Positions 1 to 12,300 of a stretch of 64,000 nucleotides of DNA are shown piece after piece. Both the position numbers and the translations under genes were made by a program. The notes beneath the pieces are model-generated. The model made no database searches. It was given only the letters and a program-made list of their open reading frames with translations, and was not told the origin of the DNA. Each line of letters begins with the position of its first letter. Positions within the stretch are counted from its first letter, which is position 1. The stretch comes from Rosa chinensis (taxonomy: Eukaryota; Streptophyta; Magnoliopsida; Rosales; Rosaceae), in NCBI RefSeq assembly GCF_002994745.2, contig NC_037088.1:45872911-45936910 (forward strand). Reading direction: 5' to 3'.

Positions 1-854
1 CAACATACACAAACTTGAAGAAAACAAAGATATCGATGTGCAAAACATGCTCTCTATTCTTCCTGTAGATGACAAAAAAAGCATCATCCAGTTGCTCTGC
101 TTGGCTTCACTAAAAAAAGTAAGTAGATCCTTCTCTTTATCATGAAGATGTAAGTAGTCCTTATCTTCGATCATCATGTATACCTAAGTTCTCATCCACA
201 TATTCTAGTATAAACAAAGATGTAAGTGTTAGTTTGATACTTATTGGCCTCCCTAATTGATAATCACTCTTTAGTGGCGGATTATTGATCATGCATGGTT
301 TAACAGCTCCGGCCATATTGAAATAAATCTCTCTTTGGTTTTATCTCATCTTACTAATTAGTGTGCCTAGCTAACCAATACCACTGACACTGTAGGTGCC
401 TGTGTTTGAAAATATTGATCAAAATATTTTGATAGCAATCTGTGACCATCTTAAGCCAGTGACATACACTGAAGACAGCTATATTGTGCAAGAGGGGAGA
501 CCACTTGGGAAGATGCTCTTCATCGTGGAAGGCCTTGCATGGACTTACACTACCAGTAACATCATTGATGTAGGAACGTTAAAGAGAGGTGATTATTACG
601 GAGAAGAAGTTTTAACTTGGGCATTCCAACCTCCCTCCTTTTCTGGTTTACCCATCTCAACTAGAACGGTTATGTCTCAAGAAAAAATCGAAGCCTTTGC
701 TATCAGAGCCGGTGACTTGAAGAGTGTTGTCTGTAAGTTTAGGTGCCATTTTAGGAAGAAGGTAGATTTTTCACAGCTGCAGCTCTGGGAGAATGGCGCC
801 TCCGTAATGCAAAGCCTAAAGTCCCAAGTAATTGACATAACTCCTTGTCCCTAA
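1..854 (+). CDS. Cyclic nucleotide-gated channel (CNGC-like), 3' end: cytoplasmic linker and cyclic-nucleotide-binding domain
   Basis: This is the 3' part of a plant CNGC-type cation channel gene; the transmembrane part lies before the window. Two exons are visible. Exon 1 (1-118, frame from base 2) encodes the linker, with LPVDDKKSIIQLLCLASLKK matching the family's LP-DLRR-IKRHLCL-L-KKV pattern. It ends at a GTAAGT donor. The intron is 119-395 and ends TGTAG. Exon 2 (396-854) opens VPVFENIDQNILIAICDHLKP and continues through a nucleotide-binding fold with EGRPLGKMLFIVEG and RGDYYGEE. After FRCHFRKK the family normally runs into a helix plus an IQ calmodulin-binding segment. Here it diverges and stops soon after (TAA at 852-854), so the C-terminus may be shortened or an extra small intron may exist. 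Family identity is firm. Whether the gene is functional cannot be judged from one end. Confidence 0.85.
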
Positions 855-1971
855 CTGCTGCTATTGTGTTTCAGCTCTGCTATTGCTATTCCATCGCTTT
901 TGTTTGTAATTGTTTGTGTAATGTGTGTTGTAATCTTTTATACTTTTAGAGAATCAGTGGCTTTTGTTGTAGTTGTTGTTTTAATACAGAGGATAATAAT
1001 CAATGGATCAATTTTCAAAATTAATTGTAAACATATATAAATAAAATTACAAAATAAGATTGCAAACGTATTTTAATCCTATTATACGAATGAATTGAAA
1101 TTTACTCAAAAATTAGAGAAAGAAGTAGTAAGATTGATTGAGGATAGAGGCTTGCTTGTAGCAATCTCCAAGAAGATAGAGCCTTGCCCCTCTCTCTCTG
1201 TCCATTTAACAAGTGTTCCCTTATAAGGATACTTTGCTAGAATCATTTCTTAGATGTGGGAGAGACTCTCACATGCTCCAATAGTTGTTAGAGTTATGTG
1301 TGTTGTAATTTTTAAATTCAAGCAAAACTATTTGCATGTCCATATAGTTTTGATCTTTAGGTCTCAAGATCATTCCAACAGTTCTCAATCTGGTGGTGGT
1401 AGTTATTTTTGGGATGATGAAGATTTCTCTATGGTTTATGGTTCAATTATTTTAGAGCTACATTCTATTGTATAAAGTCATTTGGATAAAATTGTCAGTG
1501 TAGTACACTTCTATTTTATTCTAGCTTAGCCCCAGGGTCAAGCCAATTTGGCTCATTTATGCTCTCACTTTTAACCGGATGCCCTCTTAAGTAATTTTCA
1601 TCGTTAATATTCAATTAATTTTCTTTTATTGAAAGAAAAGATTTAGCAGTGTATTTATTTATTTTATTTTTCATTTATCAAAGTGGTCAGCTGTTTGTCA
1701 GCTGTTTAGCATGAGAAAAGACTGTGAATGTAACATATTCGGTTATATATCAAAAAACGGCAAATTACAAACATCCTGCCCTAATCATCACCCTTTACAT
1801 TGAGAGGTTGAAAGCTTAATAATAGTCACTTATGTTAGACTTTTTACTCGAATGAAAATTCATAAATTGTGCAATGAGAATAGCAGTTGACAATAAGCAA
1901 ATCCAATGTAATTACAAGTTTACAACTATGACCCCGTCAAGTTGTCTTTAAGCAATTATACCTAGGCCTAG
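855..1971. other. 3' flank of the CNGC-like gene and AT-rich intergenic DNA
   Basis: The first ~150 bases look like a T/G-rich plant 3' UTR (repeated TTGTAAT/TGTTTGT). A 73-codon open frame at 1254-1475 has a GGGSYFWDDED stretch but no recognisable domain or splice context. I do not call it a gene. Confidence 0.5.
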
Positions 1972-4900
1972 TGTGATGACCTGAATTTTCGTTATTTAAT
2001 TATTGCAATTAATAATGGACCAGTTGTACGAATTATGGGTGTTATGTCTTAATCGTATGTTGTCGGTGAAGTGGAATCGTTTTTGGACAATTATATATTC
2101 AAAACTCATAGTTTCAGGGGGGCTATGAAGTTTGACTTTTTATGCATTGGATTCTCCGAAAACTTCCTTCATGAAAGTTCGTGGACATGCGGCATGTGCA
2201 AATCGGAGTTCGTACGAGAAAGTTATGGTCAACGGAAATTATTTTCATTTTCAGAAATTTTTGTATAAATAGCAAGTTTTCAGAAATATCTTCACAAAAT
2301 ACGAAACTTTTCTTTTCGGTACTGTTCCAGAAAGTTTCAGAAAACCTAAACTCTCTCTACTTTCCAGTTGACCCGACCCGGACCCGAATTGAAGACTCGA
2401 CGATTCTGGCGAGCTCAGGTGACCTAGGCCACAAAACCAACCCAAATTTCTTCCTCTCCTTTTTCCGCTCCTCCCCACGGTGCTCTCTAGAGGTGATTCT
2501 CACCCATGGCGGCCAACCCAATCGGTTTTTCGATCTCTGGCAATGGCTATGCTTCAAACCGATCTTGTTTTGCTTAGACATCCCTCCTCTTTCGATCTTT
2601 GGTGGTGGTTTTGATCGATTCTCATGTATAGAGTTGCAACTCAAGGTGAACAATAATTTTTGGCTTGCGGTGGTGATCTAGGCCTAGTTGGCTTGAACCC
2701 CAGGTATTAAAGTTGCTCCACTTGGTATTATCTTCATTTTGGACGGTTGGATCAAGATGGTTTTGAGTTTGGCATGGCAGCATGTGCAGTGCACAAGTAG
2801 CCAGCTATGGTGGCGTGTCCGACCATGTATGGGGTAGTTTCTTACTTCATTTATTATCTACTCGTTGATACGAGCATTTTGATATATGATACGTAACTTT
2901 TGGAGATTGTTTGATAATGTTAGGGTTTTTACTGATTTCTATAATCTCGATTTTTGATCCGTGAGTTTCCTATTGTCCGATCAACTTATAGTTTTTGAAC
3001 ATTTTGATAGTAGAAGTGTTCTGAAAACTTTTGGGTGCTCTCGGATGAAGTTTCACCTCAATTGGCGTTACTTAGGGGTTTTAGTTCAAATGAGGGATTC
3101 AAACTTTAATCGTTTTGTGATTTGTGTACTGAATTGAGACCCCGTACTTTCCTTAGGTACTTGACAGAGTGTGTTCTGTAAGTTATCTAATTGTGTGAAG
3201 ACACAGAAGGAATTTCGAGATGAGTAATCTCACAATGTTCATTTAAGAACAAAGTTACCTTATCGTTTTGGGAGTTATTTATTCAACTACAAATTATATT
3301 TGGTATTAGTAGGCATTCCTGAGTGAATGACTACGTGTGTGTGTGTGTATGTGTGTGAAATATATACGTATTAGTGGATTTGTTTATTGATGAAAAAAAT
3401 ATGCATGATTACGCTCATTTATTGTTTTGAGTTGTGGCTTTTCAGGAAACAAAATATTGTGAAAATGATGATTTCTATTGTTTTGAAAAGAATTGGGATT
3501 TGTGTAACATTTTGAGTCTTGTGCGATTTCTTTAAATGTTTTATTCCGAGGGACAAAGAGGCCCGAGGATGTAAGGTCACAAGGTGACTTTAGGCAGTAA
3601 ATCGAGTAGCCATGCCTTTGGCTGGGTTATGGTTATGATTCAGTTAGAGCTCTAGTCTGTCTACTAAGATATCTCATGGAGTAACAAAGCAAGGTTATAT
3701 TCAACTCATAAGTATGTGTTTTAAAGGAACCAAAGTGTTAGTTGTTTCCCTTTATTTCATTTGTGAAAGGAATCAAAGTGTGAGTTGCTTTCCTTTATTT
3801 CGTTTTGAAAAGGAATCAAAGTGTGAGTTGCTTTGTGAAGACCGGAAATTCTCAGTTAAATATTTCGTAATTTGATATTTGTTCAATTATATGATATATG
3901 AATTGTGGGCATGATTCATATGTCATTGTACGAGAAATTTGGTTTCAAATGAGTTTATTTTCGAAACAAACGTTATTTAGGGGGGGTCACTAAAATCGAC
4001 TTTTTGTACATATGGAATTTGGGAAAACTTCCTTCACGAAAGTTATAGAGCTCGTCAATACGAGTACGTGCATATGCGGAACGCAAGAATCGGAGTTTGT
4101 ACGAAGAAGTTATCACGTTTGGAAAAGTTTCCATTTTGGGTATATATACCTAGCTATTTTTGGAAATTTCCAAAAATAGATAGATTTTCCATTTTTGGCA
4201 GCCGCACAGTTTTTTTTTTCTCTCTCTCTCTCTCCCTCCCGAGCCCGAGCCGAAAACAGAGCAAGGAGTCTCCGGCTTCATTCTCCCTCCTCCGGCCACC
4301 AAACCACACCAAACCACCTCCCACGGCTTCATCTTGACCTTGCGCAGTTGCCAGTGGAAGCCTTGCGTCGTGGCACGGCTTGTAGGGCAGCATGAAGCTT
4401 GTTTTCATTTCCTGCCATTTTGAGTGCAAAGTGAATATCTCGAGCTACCGGCCACCAAAACTCGATATTCTTGGCTCACTAGACTCGCCTAAACTTTCTG
4501 AACAAGCACCAAGAAGGCCCAGACCTGGGGAGATCGATTTCACGCTCGTCGGAGGCTTCGCCGTTTTCTGCAAATTTTCCGGCCAAATCGGACTGTCTGA
4601 GGTATTTTCGATCACTTGCATTCATTTTCTGACTTCGAGCTAGTTATGAAAGTTGCTCAAAATGATTAAACGAAGAGGAAAAGCTCGGCCCCGACACCAT
4701 AGGCGGTGGTCGGCGGCGGATCTGTCCCTAACTCCGGCGGCCTTTTCCGGCCACCTCCGGGGGTCCCAAGGGCAGTTTCTGCTCATTTTTACGTTCTACA
4801 TGTTGATAAAATCATTTCGATATGTAGCATGTGAATTCTGGAGATGGTATGATTAAGTTATGAATTTTACAATTTCGATCGTTCGTTTTGTGATCTGTGA

Positions 4901-5299
4901 AGATCGGACCATCCGTTAGACTTGATAATGATCGTAGGACTGTCCCGAAGACTTTGTGTGGTCACTGGTGAAGATCCGACCATTGGATCTTCATATAAGT
5001 ACGTTCTTGAATTGAACGCTAAGTTAATTATCGTATTTGGTTAGGTGATTGAAGGTTTGAGTTGGTGGACGATTGGGAACGTATTTTAAGCTGTTGAGAA
5101 GACGCAGCAGGATTGGAGGTGAGTAAATCTCACATGGTTCATTTACGAACCAAATTTCCTTATTGCACAATTAATTGTTATGTGTGAGAAAATGGCTTTA
5201 AGAAAATGAAATTTAAAGTATATAAGAAAATGAATTTCTTGGTTTTACTACGTGTGAACTATAGTTGGTATTAGTGGTCATTCCTGAGTGGATGATTAC

Positions 5300-5334
<35 letters not shown>

Positions 5335-6460
5335 CACATATTTACATGATTTTATATGGAATGGTGTAACATTGAAATATGTGGTTTTTTTGATGATTTC
5401 GTTTTTATACTTGAATGAAGGATTTATTTGCCATGATTATTATGATAATTGGTATTGTTGTGAGTATGATTTGGGTGGAGACGTGATATTGTGAATCGGG
5501 TGGGATTTTGTTTATATTTTGTTCTGTAGACTGAAATATCCAAAGTTCGACAGTTATCATTGTGATAAACGAAGTATTTTTGTTCTGCGGGTAGAAATGC
5601 CCAAAGTTCGACTGTTATAGTAGTAACCGAAGTATATCGGATGCTTGCACCTGGGCCAAGGTGACATGTAACGATTCAGATAGAGCTCTAGTCTGTTGTG
5701 GGAGTACGGTCATGGTGGTAACTAGGTTATTGCATTGTGAGTACTTTGTGCCACGTGAGTTGGATTGGTGATTAAATTGTTGGGGTTGTTGTGTGTGTTC
5801 GGATTGTTGGATTGATACTTGAATTAAAAGAATGTGATTTAATAAATCAACCGTTCATTTCTTATTTACTCACGAGCTTTGCAAAAAGCTTACCGGGTTT
5901 TGTGTTGTTGCAATCCTGATACACTATTCAAACGGTGTAGCGGATAATCCTGCAGGTCATGATAATCAGGGTGGAGAGCGAGCTGAGTAGAGCAGCGGGG
6001 TTGACGTCAGCACTTAACCTATTTTGGTGTGTTGTAGACTCTTTGAGCGTAACTTTTATTTATGGTGGTATTGTAATATTTGACTCGAGAGATAGTTTGC
6101 TACGAGGTTTGTTTTATATTTTGTAAGACGTTGGTTAAGAAAGAAAAAAAATTTAAGACGTCATTTGTATTGGTTATTATTCATGTTTCGGATTTGAATT
6201 TTTGTTATTCAAAATTCGGGGCATGACATGCTTTCCTTTATTACGTGTTGACAGGAATCAAAATGTGAGTTGTTTTCCTTATTTTCAGTGTGAGTTGTTT
6301 GGTTGTGGTATTTGTGTTTACTCATACAAACTTTCAAAAGCTTACCGGGTTTGTTGTGTGGCAACCTGGTGCACTATTTAATGGTGTAGAGGTTAATGCT
6401 GCAAGTCAGGATATCGTGGCTGAAGCTGAGATAGTGTATTTACAGCTATATAAGCTCACA
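1972..6460 (+). mobile_element. Long LTR (family D), outer copy, 3' end missing, split by another LTR
   Basis: The element starts TGTGATGACCTGAATTTTCG at 1972 and runs to 3833. It resumes at 6234 after the inner LTR and its duplicated target, and is lost near 6460. It shares with the copies at 3834, 6461 and 28701 a promoter-like module: GTTTGACTTTTTAT, ACTTCCTTCA, CGGAGTTCGTACGAGAAAGTTA, then a TATA-like TATAAATAG (2265-2273) and a CT-rich leader. Near its 3' end it has the shared GCTTACCGGGTTTGTTG and GGTGCACTATT modules. Between 3720 and 3833 are ~57-bp tandem repeats around GGAATCAAAGTGTGAGTTG that continue at 6229. No long coding frame is present. The 3' boundary abuts an inverted relative, so its own duplication cannot be read. 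Confidence 0.7.
3834..6228 (+). mobile_element. Solo LTR (family D), 2395 bp, with target-site duplication TGCTT
   Basis: It begins TGTGAAGACC and ends GGGGCATGACA, the TG...CA ends expected of an LTR. It is bracketed by TGCTT at 3829-3833 and 6229-6233. It carries the family module (GGGGGGTCACTAAAATCGACTTTTTG, read in pieces at 3978-4003; cytoplasm-type TATA TATATATACC near 4141; CT-rich leader near 4218). There is a TG/TA microsatellite at ~5300-5335 and the GCTTACCGGGTTTTGTG module near 5888. No primer-binding site plus internal region plus second LTR is seen, so a solo LTR formed by recombination is the simplest reading. A long non-autonomous element with TG...CA ends is the alternative. 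Confidence 0.8.
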
Positions 6461-7218
6461 TGATCGGAATGCCGCCAGGCATTGCCATATTTGGCGGCAC
6501 TTTCACCACCGCCGTTCAAACTCAAAACCACGTTAGTCCAACCGTCCAAAATATGCATAATGAAGAGAGGAGCAACTTTAATACCTGGAGTTTTAGCCGG
6601 ATTGGCCTAGATCGGCGCAGATCAAGCTCACAAGCAGTGGATTTACTGTTCACATTGAGTTGACTATTTTCCGGTGAAAATAGTCCACAACCACCACTAT
6701 GGATCGAAATAGGAAGCTCCCACGAGAAGAATAAGCTCAGTTTCATGCTTTGCTGTCACCGGCATTGAGATTTCTGGTCGGGTTGGACCACTGCCACACT
6801 TTGCATCGTTTGATCTCCATCCACGGTGCATGTCGAATAGAGCCGCCGCCATGGGGAGAAAGAGGACGTCCAGGCGAGTCTTTTATATTTAATACATGTG
6901 GTTGAGATGCATTTGTCTCTCACAGTCCCTTAAACTGTCCCTTAGGTGAGCAAATCTGTTCATACGAATTCAATTTTTGTCTTCCACATATTCACGAACT
7001 CGTATCAATACGACCTACGACTTTCGTGAAGGAAGTTTTTGGAGAAACCCAACGTATAAAAGTCAAACTTCGTGACCCCCCTAAAAATGTGCATTTCGAA
7101 TAATTATTCATCCGAAAATAATTCCACTCCGGTCTCGAACCACAAAATAGTACTAACGAACACTTTATTAATTTTCAGAAATTTCAAGAAATTAATAACG
7201 AATTTTCGGAGTATTACA
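6461..7218 (-). mobile_element. Family D LTR fragment, minus strand (5' part only)
   Basis: Read on the minus strand it begins TGTAATACTCCGAAAATTCG at 7218, like the copy at 28701. It carries the same GTTTGACTTTTATACG, ACTTCCTTCACGAAAG and CGAGTTCGTGAATATG modules. It ends near 6461, head-on against the plus-strand copy. The joint of two opposite copies, both losing their 3' parts, suggests a deletion or recombination between them. Confidence 0.65.
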
Positions 7219-7789
7219 CTCTATCTCCTAGTTGTATTTCGAAACTACCATTTTTTATTAAAAAGAAATGCCCAAAACATTCTCCACTACCCCCTGCATG
7301 AGCCATAATTGATTCGGCGTACCACTCAAGTGACACGTCTGCCCTGCCTAAGATTCTCTCATACTTTAATGCTTCCAAATTAATTATAAAATTTTCTTCC
7401 CTCTTATGAGGTTATTAATTGTTTGTTTTCACATTAAACCTATGTAATTTTTAAATGCTAAACAAAATGAAATTTTTTGTTCATGTTAAACTAGTTTGGA
7501 GATCACACAAGTTATTTTATTTTATTTTTTAATGAACTTGAACCAATCATATCTAACATAATATTCCAATAAAGTTTTACATTTCTTACACTCAAAAATT
7601 TATATACATGTAGATCTCACAGTTAGCTCTGATGTGGTGAAAAAAGGTGGAGCAATGTTTTGGTCTACTGTCTAAGATATATAGATTAAGGTAGGGACTG
7701 AACAACGACACCTTTTGGATTTGTTCTAATGAGACCTAACAGTTCACTTCTATAAAGGTCACTTCCTTTGCTGAACGATAATCAATTTA
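7219..7789. other. AT-rich intergenic DNA
   Basis: I see no gene. The stretch is A/T-rich and lies distal to the 5' flank of the acyltransferase gene. Confidence 0.5.
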
Positions 7790-8008
7790 GCTGAAAATTT
7801 GCAGAAGTGATCTACACATTAAAACCTAAAAACTAAAAAGTTGAGATGTCAAATTATGATCGAAAAGTTGGTTTAATGCCCTATCCCTAGAAAAGACCAG
7901 AAAAGGAGAATCCTCACTAGAAGGGCCCTGTATATGTATGTATGTATGTACGTATGTATGTATATATTTATACAGGGCCCTTCTAGTGAGGATTCTCCTT
8001 TTCTGATC
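7790..8008. mobile_element. Miniature foldback element around a TATG microsatellite (family F, decayed)
   Basis: The arms GGAGAATCCTCACTAGAAGG (7907-7926) and its inverse (7979-7998) face each other around a GTATG/TATATA core at 7930-7970. The left side continues to ~7790 with TGAAAATTTGCAGAAGTGATC and AAACCTAAAAACTAAA, which recur in the larger foldback at 34894-35295. The right arm stops near 8008, so this copy is one-sided. Confidence 0.7.
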
Positions 8009-8049
8009 GCCTCTTTCATGATCTTTTCTATAGGTAGAAGAACTACTGT

Positions 8050-8661
8050 GAGCGGACATTCATTTAATCGATCAGTTTCTGTGGCATGCTCCCTTCACTG
8101 CTATCTTTTTCTCCAAATCGTTCCTTGATCTCTAACGTGTCCATGCCGTAATATATAAGTTTCTAGATTTAATAAGTTCAATCGAGTTACGGAAGATCTT
8201 TGGTATTATACCTTTTTTTTTTTTTTGGTGGATTTGGTATTATATCTTTTAACTCTAGCTTAAAAACATCTTAAATAAATTGTATCACATCAAGTCCAAA
8301 TTTCACCGGACTTGCTTGTTCACCTCCGTTGTGTATGTGACATATTCATCATTTCCTGCCTTACCTAGCTGGTTACCTATATAGGTGACTTTGTTAGTTA
8401 TCCTTCTGTTTGTTATTAGTTCTCCCTGTATGTCAGTTTAAATATTTGTGTAATGAATTCTAGAAAATTCATACACCCATTTACTCAAAGAAAAACTTTG
8501 ATGGAGCCCTAGACCCCCCACAAATTATTTTAATGCAAATACTCTTACTTGTTACTCTCGATTATAGGGTAGAAAGGATGGTTAATTATCTGTCAAAAAA
8601 CTCTTCCATGACATTGGGGTTGGGGGGGCGGGGGGAGGGGGGGGGGGGGAGGCGGTTGGCG
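8050..8661 (+). promoter_or_regulatory. Distal 5' flank of the acyltransferase gene, shared with the paralogue at 63964
   Basis: Stretches such as CTAACGTGTCCATGCCGTAA (from ~8131), TAAGTTCAATCGAGTTA and GTGTAATGAATTCTAGAAAA recur with few changes at 63220-63480 upstream of the second BAHD start. The two flanks are therefore duplicated together with their genes. No specific binding site is assigned. Confidence 0.6.
8616..8653 (+). repeat. Poly-G tract
   Basis: About 38 bases are almost purely G, with only single T, C or A interruptions. The tract lies immediately before the duplicated promoter. The paralogous flank near 63631 has only a short GGGGG here, so this tract has expanded. It could form a G-quadruplex. 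It is also a typical site of assembly length error. Confidence 0.8.
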
Positions 8662-9105
8662 CTTGTGCCGACTCTTTTCATGGTGTCTGATCACTAATTG
8701 CCGCCTATCGTCGACTTTCCGAACATAACCGAGCGTTCATGAGCAGCCTAGCTAGGTAAAGCTAAACAGAGTACGTATGCCTGCCAATGGATGGTTAATT
8801 TAGCGGCCATGGCCGTCGCTATGGACGGCGCAATTCAGGTCCACAAAATTCAATAAATACAAAAAAAACTTATATATATAGTAGATGTGGCTAATAGGAT
8901 AGCTACAGCTAGCCACTTCTTTCTTTAGTTACTTTGCAAGATGGTCAACATTGAGGTCACTGTTATTTCCAGATACACCATTAAACCATCAACTGCTTCC
9001 TCTTCGCCTCACCTTCTACAACCTTACAAGCTTTCCATCTTCGATCAGCTCACTCCCAACACTTATGTCCCAACGATTTTCTTCTACCGCATTACTGTCC
9101 CGACT
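8662..9105 (+). repeat. Tandem duplication, copy 1: acyltransferase promoter plus first codons
   Basis: This segment of about 444 bp repeats almost exactly at 9106-9551. It covers the proximal promoter, the TATA-like CTTATATATATAGTAG, the 5' UTR and the first ~55 codons. The clearest difference between the copies is the length of an A-run (8 versus 10) ahead of the TATA, implying a recent duplication. Copy 1 is cut off from the rest of the gene. Confidence 0.9.
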
Positions 9106-9141
9106 CTTGTGCCGACTCTTTTCATGGTGTCTGATCACTAA
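8941..9141 (+). pseudogene. Truncated first exon of a BAHD acyltransferase (tandem-duplication remnant)
   Basis: The ATG at 8941 opens the same protein start as the intact gene (MVNIEVTVISRYTIKPSTAS...). It runs ~55 codons to YRITVP, then crosses the duplication joint into promoter sequence and stops after ten more codons. It lacks both catalytic motifs and cannot make an enzyme. Because it sits behind a full copy of the promoter, it may be transcribed, with read-through into the real gene. Confidence 0.9.
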
Positions 9142-9386
9142 TTGCCGCCTATCGTCGACTTTCCGAACATAACCGAGCGTTCATGAGCAGCCTAGCTAGG
9201 TAAAGCTAAACAGAGTACGTATGCCTGCCAATGGATGGTTAATTTAGCGGCCATGGCCGTCGCTATGGACGGCGCAATTCAGGTCCACAAAATTCAATAA
9301 ATACAAAAAAAAAACTTATATATATAGTAGATGTGGCTAATAGGATAGCTACAGCTAGCCACTTCTTTCTTTAGTTACTTTGCAAG
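9106..9386 (+). promoter_or_regulatory. Proximal promoter and 5' UTR of the intact BAHD gene (duplication copy 2)
   Basis: A TATA-like CTTATATATATAG lies at about 9315-9327, roughly 60-70 bases before the ATG at 9387. This spacing fits a short plant 5' UTR. The same element with the same following GTAGATGTGGCTAATAG stands before the duplicate (8941) and the paralogue (63964). Confidence 0.65.
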
Positions 9387-12300
9387 ATGGTCAACATTGA
9401 GGTCACTGTTATTTCCAGATACACCATTAAACCATCAACTGCTTCCTCTTCGCCTCACCTTCTACAACCTTACAAGCTTTCCATCTTCGATCAGCTCACT
9501 CCCAACACTTATGTCCCAACGATTTTCTTCTACCGCATTACTGTCCCCAGCTTCAATCTCCCTCAAACCCTAATCCAATTAAGAAACTCCCTCTCTGAGA
9601 CCCTCACTCTGTACTACCCATTGTCCGGAAGGATCAAAAACAACCTCTACGTACATGACTTTGATGCGGGTGTTCCCTACCTTGAAGCTCAAGTCAATTG
9701 TCCCATGCTCGAGTTTCTTAAGCTTCGAGAAACCGAATGGCTAAACCACTTCGTACCAGTCCATCCATTTCTCAAGGAAATGGATTCTGAGCTACTGCCC
9801 CTCATCGCATGTCAAGCCAACATCTTCGATGGTGGAATAGCAATGGGCATTTCCCTTTCTCACAAGCTCGCTGATGGGGTAACAGCCAATGCTTTTCTCA
9901 AGACTTGGGCTGCTATTTTTCGTGGTTGTCGCCAAGAAATCATATACCCTAATCTCTTCCAAGCCTCATTGGTTTTTCCACCACGAGATAACTTGCCTAA
10001 AAGGTATGTAGCTCTCATGGAGAGGTTGTGGTTCGAGCAGAAAAAGGATTACGTTACAAGGAGATTTCTGTTTGATGCTAAAGCCATATCCGCACTTCAA
10101 GCCAAAGCAAAGAGCGAGCCCGTGCCAAAACCATCACGTATTGAGGCACTTACATGTTTTCTCTGGAAACATCAAATGGCTGCCTCTCGGGCATCGTCAT
10201 CAGGTAATTAATTAATCTCGAACATCAGCCATTGTCATCACAGTAAGCCTAATTTCATATATAGGAACCTCATACTCGCAATGCATGTGTCTTTCAATTG
10301 CTATACGCTTCTTTATTTATTTTTTTATTTTTTTTGTATATATGTTTTTTTATTTTATTTTATCAGATGACCATTAGATGATTTTATTGTGAGTTTTTAT
10401 TTCTTAGACTAAAAGGTAATTTGAGCAATCCATATTTTGGTGAAGTTTGAACGATTTGATTATATACACTAGCCTTATACTCATGCGATGCACATGTGAT
10501 TGGTGATTGGTGATGGTGAAGGCCCTTTAATTGTCACCATTTTTTTTTTAATTTATATTTTTCATCTATTATGAAAATAACTATCTATATGGTTTCATTA
10601 TACGAAATATTTTCTAGACTAAATGGTATTTTGAATTATCTAAATTTTGGTGAAATCTGAGCGCTTCGCTTTATAATACATACATGCATGCATGTGTGTG
10701 TATGCATGTGTGTGTGTGGAAGGATGATCTAGAGATTACCTCCTTAAACTTGAAAAGTGAGAATGTTTTTATTTTTAGCATGTAGTTTAATAATCTAATC
10801 CATTCATTCTCTCATTAATCATACAAAAAATTAGTCAAATCGAAAAATATTTAACCATTTGATTAGCACAATATTCGTTTTAATTTTATCTAACGGACTA
10901 CACTTGTTTACACAATTTTGAGTGACTAAATGATTATGAATTTGATTGATTTTTTATGGATGTTTCTAAATGTACCCAGCAAATTACTTAGTGAACCCAG
11001 CAAATTATTTATATTTAAATATTATTTTTTAGAAATCTACTTAAATCCAACAAGTTTTCCAAAATACCCTCCATCTTTAACAAAACCATGCACCCAGCAA
11101 ACAATCTCATGATTTCCAGCATCCTTCATTAATGGTACTCTTCGGGACAGGAAAAAAAAAATGTTTAGGGTTACCTATTCCCTCTAGTCAATTGGTGATA
11201 CTAGTATTGTTTTAAAAGTGTATGATCTTGTTCAACAAGGATAGAGACCTCGAATTCTAATCTCTTGAAATGAAGATGATTTTTCAGACAATAGGGGATA
11301 TTCAGTTTTCTAAATGTACTCTCATTACGATTTGTTCATATACATTCAGCGTAATCGCATCTTTCCTCTCATAGCGATTTGAGGAAGAATTGGTGGATCA
11401 AATCTTAGGTATGGCTTGGAGAAGATCATCTAATTCGTGGAATCTGACGTTGATTAGAGAGGTCGGGATTTGTTTTCTTGATTTTCGTAACAAATCGCAT
11501 AAGCATCAGTTTACTTGCGCGGGTATTTTGGAAATATTTGCTGGGTTTAATAAATATTTTAAATATAAATAAATAGCTGGGTGTACATAAAAATTTGCTG
11601 GGTACATTTAGAAATACCATTTTTTATAAACACAATTTTTGCATATGAATCTAAAGGATCAATGGTTGAAATCATTGAATTAGGTCATATACCAGTGTAA
11701 AATAATAAAAATCCTTAAACTCTTAAAATAAGGATATATATATATATATATATATATGTCTACATATGAGTGCGCGCACACACACATAGATGATCATTAA
11801 GATTAAAATACTTCAAATAAATTCTTTTAATCTCGGACCCTTGATATTAAATTTAAGGGTGAAATGGTGGGTGACCACAAAATCTTTGGTAACGGATGAT
11901 CGTGTGAACATTACTATATATATACTAGCTGTGCGTGTCATTTGGCTTTTTCGCCTTTTTGTTTTTTCTTATGAGAACGTGAGATAGTAAATAAACAATA
12001 AATTATAACAAAAAAAAGGATTTTGTAATTAAAAAAATAAATTTTTTTTTTTTTACCAATTTTTATGGTCAAGCAGTTTTCTTGATTTATCCTCTTTTGC
12101 CATAAAATCCCATATATTTTTGCCATTTTGTTTGACACATATAATACAATTACACATAATTCTTCTTTAATGAATATATCTTTTAATACTTAAAAAGAAA
12201 CTTATATCAAGACAAGGATAGAAATCTTTTATTCCATTTATGGGATGATACAGATGAAATTGTGAGGAGATTTGAACAAAGATGCCTTATGTTTAAACCT

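Noticed and set aside
1254..1475. 73-codon open frame after the CNGC gene
   Set aside because: No homology that I recognise, no splice or promoter context, low complexity in part. It is as likely to be chance.
2181..2681. 166-codon open frame in a family D LTR
   Set aside because: It lies in the leader-like part of an LTR, and related copies break the frame. It is probably non-coding.
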